Source: Gavia stellata
Taxonomy: Eukaryota; Chordata; Aves; Gaviiformes; Gaviidae
Length of the DNA stretch: 64,000 nt
Assembly: GCF_030936135.1 (NCBI RefSeq)
Contig: NC_082595.1
Coordinates: forward strand, 113,290,334-113,354,333
Direction of reading: 5' to 3'
This document shows positions 56,329 to 64,000 of the stretch, in pieces. A program made the position numbers and the translations under genes. The notes beneath the pieces are model-generated. The model did not search any database, was not told where the DNA came from, and saw only the letters and a list, made by a program, of their open reading frames with translations. The stretch's first letter is position 1, and every line of letters begins with the position of its first letter.

Positions 56329-59300
56329 CTATTCCAGCTTGGCCTTCTTGTTGTTATCGCTGCCATTCTCTTCTGCTGGTGCTGCCATGTCCTCCAGTTT
56401 CCGCTTCCCACTTTCAGCAGGTGGGTGTGTATTACGGGGTTTGAAACTGATAATGATGCAGGTCATGTTATCACAGCCGGTGCCATCCCCTGAAGTGTCT
56501 GGAGCCAAACACTGATCCAGCAGCTGAGGAGGGACAGGACAGGACAACTTAGCAGAGAGCACAGACACAGCACTGTCATGTGAATAACCTGAGACACTGC
56601 GCCCATTCTAGCAACTGACAGCGGCTTAGGGGCTGCCAGGCCAGAACGGTGCAGGCTGGGCTCAAATGCAGTTCGCAACCAGACAAGGGACAGAAACAGC
56701 CTCAGCAGGCCTGGTTTTCTGAAAGTGGAGAGAAACTCCTTCAGCTTGACAGCAACCTACAGGTCAGAAACATTGGTCAGGGTGCCAAAGGAACCGGGTC
56801 CCAGTTCAGAGCCATCTCTGCTCCTGTTCCAGCCAGCGTTGCAGCCCATGTGCTGCCAGATACCCCAAGTGCTGAACAAACCGTTCTGATGAAGAGGGAG
56901 GGCAGAGTCAGGCACCAAGCTGGGATGCAGAAACACTGCATGCTGAAGGGATGGTGAAGCTCTGGACCTTACCTCTTCTACAATGGAGGAGAGCGGCCTC
57001 AGGACTCCATTCTCATCCTTTTGGGTGATCTTGGACTGGATGAAATCCACCACTTCCTGGCTGCTCATCACATTCCTGCAGAGAGTAGAGAGGTCAGAAG
57101 GGCAAGTGAAGGGAGCAGTCATGCCATAGTGCCCTGAGAGAACCTCATTGTGACAGGGAGCTGATGGGAACAAGGCTGCGTGCAGTGAGAAACAGGAGGG
57201 TTCAGAGCTCAGCATGCTGTGATGTCCCTCCTGCTGAGAACAACTCCTCAGGGGCTCAACTTAACTCTGAGGCCATGGGGGAAAAAGGGCTGATTAGCAC
57301 CCAGGGCCCTTGGGCCTTCCTGAAGCCCAGCTCCAGAAAAGGACCAGAGTAGTGATGGCCAAGAGGCACAACTGCTCCCTCACTACTCACCAGATTCCAT
57401 CACAGGCAATGACCATGAAGTCATGGTCATCATTTATTGTCAGCACTTTGATGTCAGGCAAGGCAGAGATCATCTGTTCTTCTGGAGGCAGATTCTTGTT
57501 CCGCTTGTAGAAGTGATCACCTGTAGTGGAGAGGAGGATCACTTTTTGCTGTGGTTGGACCCTGACAATGCTGCCTACCCCCAAACAGTGAGAAACACTG
57601 CCCTGCCGAAGGGCAACCCCAGCAGAATTGGAGCCAGTGCTCCCACAACCAGAGCAGATCAGGCTGCGGGCACAGCAGACGGAGAAATCTGCCACGTGTC
57701 CAAGGCATCAGCTTTGGCGAGCCCAACACGCTGTTACCATGCAATGGGAAAGAGGTGCCTTTGCCAGTTCAGCGTCTCTTCACCCCAAACCAAGTGCCAC
57801 TTCCCCAATTCCTGGGGCAACACCAGGCCAACAGCACATGGCATCTGACAACGCTGGCTGAGATCCTGCAGCAGTGCTCATGAGATGAGCTATCCCATGT
57901 CTTGGAGCAAGATTTGCAGCTTACCCCAGCACTAGCTTGGCTTTGCTTTGGTAACACCGATGCTCATTTTCCAGAAGCTCAGGCTGTCCAGGGCCAGATA
58001 TTTCAGTGCAATGCCCACATCACACTGCTGGCTTCAGGTCTTCCCAAACTGTCAGTAGCCAAAGCTCTTGAGAAAACTGATCCTTAGCCCTGACTAGCAG
58101 GCTTATCTGGAATTACATCCTAGGAAGGGACTTCTAGGGCCACCTGAAAATAGTAGGTGGAAATGCCAGTGTCTCCCTAGATAAACAGACTCCTAGTTTC
58201 CATCCTAAACATGGTTTTACTCCTTTACCCTAGGATAGTAATTTTGATGGTTTTGATCTTTCTGCACATGTACTCTCCACTCACACACTTAGCTGCTGAC
58301 ACTTCCTTCCCTTCTCTGTGTATTTCCCAGTATGTTCTGTGTTATTCACTACTCTTTCCTTAATGCCTCCCAGCGTCTCACCTGCTCAGACCGGAGCCAT
58401 TGACTGGGCCAAGACCTTGTTTGGCTGCTAACAGACATACCCAGTCTCCTGAGCCATTAATTACTCCAACACTGCTCGTAAGAGACCAAAAGAGGAGTAC
58501 AAACAGCAGTCAGATGCTGCCTAAAGCACTGCAGCAAGGGGGATGGAGTTTGTGCAATTAAAAGGCAAGGCTGGCTCAGGAACAAACGAGCTCAAACTGG
58601 TATAAAGTTAGATCCCCAGGAAGCAACACACCAAGGTCCTTCAACAGCCTCCTAACAGGAAAAAAACCCTGTTCAAAGTAAACTGTCTCAAAAACAGACT
58701 GTTGATGTGGGGTGGTTTCTGACAACCCAGCTGTCGGCACAACAGCCTTGGAGGCTTTACACACTCTGTCCTGTGCTGGAGACTGGTAGGTGCTAGATGT
58801 TGCTTTCCACTGATGTCTGCCAGTTTCATGGCCATTTTCTCTAATTAGACTGAAATCTCACCACATCAAAAATTGAATAGGTTCTACTCATCATCCAGTT
58901 AAACACTGTTCCTTCAACTTAGCAGCTGGCAAGTGCTGGAAGCATGGATGTACTGAGCACAGCACTCTGAGGCCAGGCATGCCAGCATTCCCCCCCATCT
59001 TGCTCACCTATTGCCCTGGAGAGGTTGAGACCACCATTCACTCTCCCATCCATGGTGACCTTGCCACCAGCATTCTTTATCCTGGCCAGCTCCACCTCAT
59101 CCTCTGGCTTGTGGTCATATGACATGTCGACAGCTTTGCCACCTTCTGACACCACGCAGCGAGAGTCTCCAGCATTAGCCACAATCAGCTGCTTGCCCCG
59201 GATAAGCGCCACGACAGCAGTTGTCCCACTGTCAGAGCCAGGCTGCAAGAAACAAATGTTTTTGCTGAGACTCCTTTCTCTTGCTCCCTATCAGGTCAAT

Positions 59301-62300
59301 AAGGGAACCAGCACTAGCCACCACAGGCTCAGCAGTGTCCCAAACCCTGAGGTGCTGCGTCTCACCCCTTCTTCCCATGAGCACACACAGAACAATGGAG
59401 AAAAGCCTGAGGGAAGTGTGAAACACAGCAGGAGTGTGTTCTCTGAAAGGCAGGGTCAAGCAATACCTCTGTTCCAGCCTCACAAAGCATCAGTGGTTCA
59501 GGATTCTCCAGTGTTCAACACGTCCTGCTATATCCTCAGCTCTAATCCGCTGATTCCAGCCCCAGCCCAACCCAAGCAGAAGCCTTGCTGCGAGCCAGGA
59601 CATCTCTCCAAAGAGAGAAGGTTGTTACCGTGGAAGCTGTAGTGCCCTTTTCCTGACATCCTGGGTCCCTGGCCCCTCTGCCAGCACTGCCACAGGCTGA
59701 GGAGCCACAGCCTTCGCCTGGCAAAGAACAGTGTTCTTTCCCAGAAGCAGCAGTGTCAGCAGAGCAGTCCTGCTACTGTTCTGTACTCTTCTTCCACGCC
59801 AACCCCCACAGTGGTTTCTAAGCACAGCAAACCCAGCAGTGAGGTCAGTCTGTTCTGATCTCAACCTGCTGTCCAGATCCATGCCCTACCCCTCAGCCTT
59901 TTGCATAAAGTTAGGCTGTCAGCAGCTGTGTTCAGCCGCAGCAGAACAAAACAGATGTTTTATCCTCATCTGAATGGAAATAACTCCTTGCTGAATCCCC
60001 CCACAAGTGCCCTTGGCTCCACTATGCTGCAGAACACAAAAACAGGGTGTGCACCTCCTCTTTCCCCTCCATGCCTGGTAACAACATTTCCTCCTCTTCA
60101 TCCTCATCCTCCTCTGCTTCTTCAGTATCATCTTCTTCATCTTCATTCTCTGCCTCTTCACTACTGTAACCATCCTCATCTTCGCTGCATTCCTATAAGA
60201 AATGAGAGATACCACCAGGAGTCACACAGGACACTCTCAGTGCCCTTCCCAGACAGCTGGTCCCTCCATCCTGGGGACAGATAAGTTTGCCCCAGAAGAC
60301 TGAGATGACCTGATACGTTTCCCCCACACCTGATGTCTACAATCAGAGCAGCTAGTTTCAACTACCACAGTGAATGGAGAGATAGTGCATGCAGCAAGAC
60401 CACGGGCTATCCATTATGGCTGCTGCCCAGATGAGGGTATGTTTCCTTCAGGGTTATCTAAACAATCCCCAACACTCCCATGAGATGGTCTCAAAGAATC
60501 AGCCTGAAAAACCTACTCCTAGGACACACCTAGGATGAGCCAGAGGCTCGTAGCTCAAGTACCACAGTAAGCAATGCATTCTGCCCAGCCAGAAGGCCAC
60601 TCTGTCCCAGTGCTGTTTCCTACCTCACTGTCTTCCTCCTCTTCCTCAACCTCATCTGACTCATCCTCACTGTCCTCAAAAAATTTGGATTTGGTTGTGC
60701 GCTGGGGCTTTCCCGTAGAGGAGCAGGAGGGCCCGGCCTCCCCAGTAGAAGAGGTGACGGCCTCGTCACCTTTGCCTAGTTCAGGCTTCTGCAGAGCAGG
60801 GCTGTTGCCTCCAGCGCTGGCTTTGTCTGAGGTGGAGGAAATACCCGTGATTTCTTCATCTGGCTTCCCATTCTTCCTCTCCTTGTGGTCGGTAAGCTCC
60901 CCTGGGTCAGCCTCTCCATTCATATTTGACTCCCCATCATGCTGCTTGCCTGTCCCCTCTGCAGCGTTCTCCCCAGCTGGAGCTAAAGACTTGTTTTTGA
61001 GGTTCTTGGTGCAGTTTTGTCCATAACGTGTGAGAAGCTCCTCAATGGTCATTGTGGCTTCTTCATGCAGAAGAGCAGCTTCCTCATTATCCACTAAAAA
61101 TGGAAAGGGGGGGGGGGGAATGACAAAGAGGGTCAGAAAGCAGGATACATCACCGCAGCAGCAGCTGTGCAGCACACACTGCGTTCAGCAGTGAGCTGCC
61201 CTGGATGGAGGTTTATTGCAGACAGGTTTCAGCAATGCTCAACAGGCTGATTACTAGCAGGCACAGACAAACGCAGCCAGGCCTGCACCGTCCCACAGCT
61301 TCTAGGTGCTGCAGGTGAACAATATGCAAATGGCAGGGGAATGGCTTCTAGCCACAGCCGATGCATGCAGTCTGCAAGTCACGCTAGTGCCTCCGGCCTC
61401 TGATTCTATCTGGCTGACTTCTAAGCAGCACAGAGCGTTTAAATTAGATGTAAGGGTGGAGGATTAAGAGCCTCATGTTTCTCAGTGCAGGCTCATCTGA
61501 AGCTGCAGGGGAAGCAGACAGACCACTTTCATGTGCAGATTTGTTCATTAATACTGCAACCAGGAACAATAGGTTTTTATTATAGCAGTTGCTCCATGGG
61601 CCTTAAGCACCACAGGGATCCCAAACAGCTGTAATCTAGACACTCACAAACAAGTGACAGAATAGCTTTAAGCAGTGAATACAGTATCTCCCAACCGGGG
61701 CACTGGTCAGAAAATAGCATGACTTTCCCTAAACTATGAGCCAATGACCACCGTTTCCCTATTGACATCCCCTTGGTTATCATTTTCTTTGCTAATTAAT
61801 CCCAAAAGGAAAAGAAACACCCATATCCCAAATACTCCTAAAAGTACAGGACAAGAAGAAAAAACCCAACGAACCAAAAAACCACTTTGTCCCTGTCAGC
61901 TGTAGAATGAGGGCCAACAAATTCAGCATTTTCAGACCAATACACAGAATTCAAGGTGACGGCATCACTTTACATCTGCTTCAAGGCTAGTCACAAGATA
62001 TTCAGCCAAGGGCAGCACAGGATTCTACCCTGGGATTCATCTCCTAGCTGGCTTCATGGTCTGGCAACTACTTGCTGGTAGAAAAATCACACTGCTTCTT
62101 TGTGAGACAAAGAATTGCTGAAGAGACCAGAATCTACTTCAGTCCTACCTGCAAGCTGGTGTCTGCCACCAGCCTGGGAGAGCTAAGCACTGGACATCAT
62201 ACTGTCTCACTTTCACAACTTAGCCCACTTCCCAGCTGAGGGGTTTCTGACACATCCTAGAACTCTGCACCCATGGAGGAAGCCCTGTGGAAAACTGTAA

Positions 62301-62650
62301 CAGACCAGTTCATTATTCGTAGCTACCAAATGAATTAGAATTCCCCTAGCACCAGCCCAAAGCAATTAACAGGGCTGAGGGGTAGCAGTTCAACTCCAGC
62401 TGAAATTTGACTGAGAAATTTGGACAGAAAACCTTCTGCTGAAGGAGACTTGGCCCAGCTGCTCTCAGTCCCCATCCTGGAGCTGCAGTCTTGTCTATTC
62501 AGCAGCATCTGACTTACCATCATCTTCATCAGCAACTTTCTCCTTCTCATCTTCATCATCTTGGGGTCTCCCAGCCATCTGAGAGAGCTCTTTAATCACC
62601 TCCTCAGTGGTGAGCTTGGCATCTATGGCTAAGAAAGCGTCTTCCAGAGC
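56329..62650 (-). CDS. PPM1G: PPM1G, nuclear PP2C-type Ser/Thr phosphatase (first exons outside the window)
   Basis: Metal-dependent (Mg/Mn) protein phosphatase with an acidic insert, acting on spliceosomal proteins, histones and 7SK-snRNP factors. Exons: 62650-62518, 61093-60624, 60192-60055, 59242-59008, 57520-57391, 57075-56973, 56523-56329. Phases agree and give 467 residues; the N-terminal part, with the first metal-binding DGHGG, lies to the right of the window. Visible parts: [20 protein letters not shown]; the long Asp/Glu-rich insert ([17 protein letters not shown]); PP2C motifs [69 protein letters not shown] and [14 protein letters not shown] with its metal-binding Asp; and a basic C-terminus (KKAKLE). 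No break is seen. Tail-to-tail with the RNF19-like gene. Confidence 0.97.
61107..61118. repeat. Run of 12 G beside a PPM1G acceptor
   Basis: On the PPM1G strand this is a C run inside the pyrimidine tract, about 13-25 nt before the acceptor of the exon 61093-60624. Confidence 0.8.
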
Positions 62651-62753
62651 CTACGTATGAACACAGACATGAGAGTGTGCACAGTTTCATCTTCCTTACA
62701 GGATGCCTGCATGTTATGCTGTGCAATCAAGACTCTTCCAGAACACACACCAT

Positions 62754-63905
62754 GCAGAATCACAGAACAGCTGTGGCTGGCAGGGACCTCTGGAGTCCAC
62801 CTGATCCAATCCCTTGCTCCAGCAGGGACACCCAGAGCCAGTTGCCCAGGACCACATCCAGGCGGCTTCTGAATAGCTCCAAGGATAGAGACTCCATCAC
62901 CTCCCTGGGCAACCTGTGCCAGTGCTTGGTTACCCGCACACTGAAAGGTGCTTCCTGATGTTTAAAGGGAACCTCCTGGGGTCCAGTTTGTGACTGTTGC
63001 CTCTGGTCCTGGCACCGGGCACCGCTGGGAAGAGCCGGGCTCTGTCCTCTTGGCACCCTCCCTGCAGGTATTTACAGACATGGCTCAATCCCCCCGAGCC
63101 CTCTCTGCTCCCGGCGGAGCAGTGCCAGCTCCCTCAGCCTCTCCTCGCAGCAGAGATGCTCCAGTCCCTTCCCCATCTTGGTGGCCCCAAGACTGGACTC
63201 TCTCCAGTCTGCCCATGTCTCTCTTGTACTGGGGAGCCCAGCACTGCACCCAGCACTCCAGGGGTGGCTTCGGCAGTGCTGGGCAGAGGGGAAGGATCCC
63301 CTCCCTCCACCTCCTGGCAACACTCCTAATGCAGCCCAGGACACCATTCGCTGCCTTTGCAGCAAGGGCGCATTGCTGATTCACGGTCGACCTGGTGTCC
63401 ACCAGCACCCCCGGGGCCTTTTCTGCTGAGCTGCTTTCCGACTGGGTGGCCCCCAGCATGTGCTGGTGCTAGGGGGTTGTTTCTCCCCAGGGGCAGCACT
63501 TGCACTTCCCCTTGCTGAACTCCACGAGGTTCCTGCCAGCATCCTTCTCCAGCCTGTCCAGATCCCCCTGCACTAGAAGCAGCACGACCCTCTGGTGTAC
63601 AGCCGCTCCCCCCAGCTTGGTGTCATCTGCAAAGCTGTGAGGGTACACTCTGCCCCACCCTCCAGATCATTAATAAAGGCGTTAAATGGGACTGGACCCA
63701 CTACTGACCCCTGGGGTACACTGGTCGCTACTGGCCTCCAACTAGACTTTGTGCCACTGATCACCACCCTCCGGCCCTGGCCATGCAGCCAGTTTTCAAC
63801 GCACCTCATTGTCTGCTCATCCAGCCCACACTGCCACAGCTTCTCTAGGAAGATTTTATGGGACAGAGTTGCAAGCCTTGCTAAAGCCCACAGCGGGCCT
63901 GGGGA
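62754..63905 (-). mobile_element. CR1 LINE, 5'-truncated, in a PPM1G intron
   Basis: About 1.15 kb of CR1 on the minus strand, same sense as PPM1G. The 3' end at the left has the ATTCTG-type tail, followed by the CR1 3' UTR (CTGCCCAGGGAGGTGATGGA type) and RT C-terminal coding remnants such as [14 protein letters not shown] and [20 protein letters not shown] (63573-63926). Frame breaks are present. It belongs to a different subfamily or age from the copy at 15604. Confidence 0.93.
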
Positions 63906-64000
63906 CAGGATGGCATTCAAAGCCACTGTGGCGAATGGCTCAGCATGCAGGCTCCTCTACTCAGCAGACAGGCTTATTGCAGTCAGTGAGCACAGCCAGC
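63906..64000. other. Window edge, PPM1G intron
   Basis: No PPM1G exon is recognised between 62651 and the right edge, so the earlier exons lie beyond 64,000. Confidence 0.6.

Noticed and set aside
1-64000. tRNA, 5S or other Pol III genes near the TFIIIC subunit gene
   Set aside because: I scanned for A-box and B-box pairs and clover-leaf ends by eye and found none; the adjacency of GTF3C2 and the U1 genes is probably chance, since U1 is made by Pol II.

Overview
The window reads as bird nuclear DNA from a GC-rich, gene-dense, microchromosome-like region. The evidence is chicken-repeat-1 (CR1) LINE copies with their typical 3' ends, a solo LTR of a bird-type endogenous retrovirus, short introns, strong CpG islands, and a gene order matching human chromosome band 2p23.3 (GTF3C2, EIF2B4, SNX17, ZNF513, PPM1G). 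The species cannot be told from the sequence.

Layout from left to right. (1) 1-8,837: GTF3C2, minus strand, cut by the left edge so that its C-terminal quarter is missing. (2) 9,399-19,200: a cluster of U1 spliceosomal snRNA genes, with four full-length 164-nt copies (two per strand) and one 23-nt remnant. Each full copy has an octamer enhancer, a perfectly spaced proximal element and a 3' box. A solo LTR and a 5'-truncated CR1 lie among them. (3) 20,225-27,187: EIF2B4, minus strand, complete. (4) 27,871-36,124: SNX17, plus strand, complete at 470 aa, head-to-head with EIF2B4. (5) 37,302-41,501: ZNF513, minus strand, complete, tail-to-tail with SNX17. (6) 46,635-50,628: a RING-IBR-RING E3 ligase of the RNF19 family, plus strand, head-to-head with ZNF513. 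As I recall the human map, no such gene lies between ZNF513 and PPM1G there. (7) 56,329-62,650: PPM1G, minus strand, cut by the right edge so that its first exons lie outside.

Exon coordinates were derived by hand from GT/AG boundaries, reading-frame phase and remembered vertebrate orthologues. Phases agree across every junction of GTF3C2, SNX17, ZNF513 and PPM1G, and across EIF2B4 apart from one weak donor. The RNF19-like gene has one apparent frame break.

The protein genes are unrelated housekeeping genes: TFIIIC subunit, eIF2B subunit, endosomal sorting nexin, zinc-finger regulator, ubiquitin ligase and nuclear PP2C phosphatase. They share promoters and 3' ends in compact head-to-head and tail-to-tail pairs. 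The most unusual part is the U1 array. All four copies are nearly identical, keep a perfect 5' splice-site-pairing end and Sm site, and share changes in the two loops that in human U1 bind U1-70K and U1A. Their flanks show duplication of a convergent gene pair, mixing of promoter and 3' flanks, and decay of one gene.
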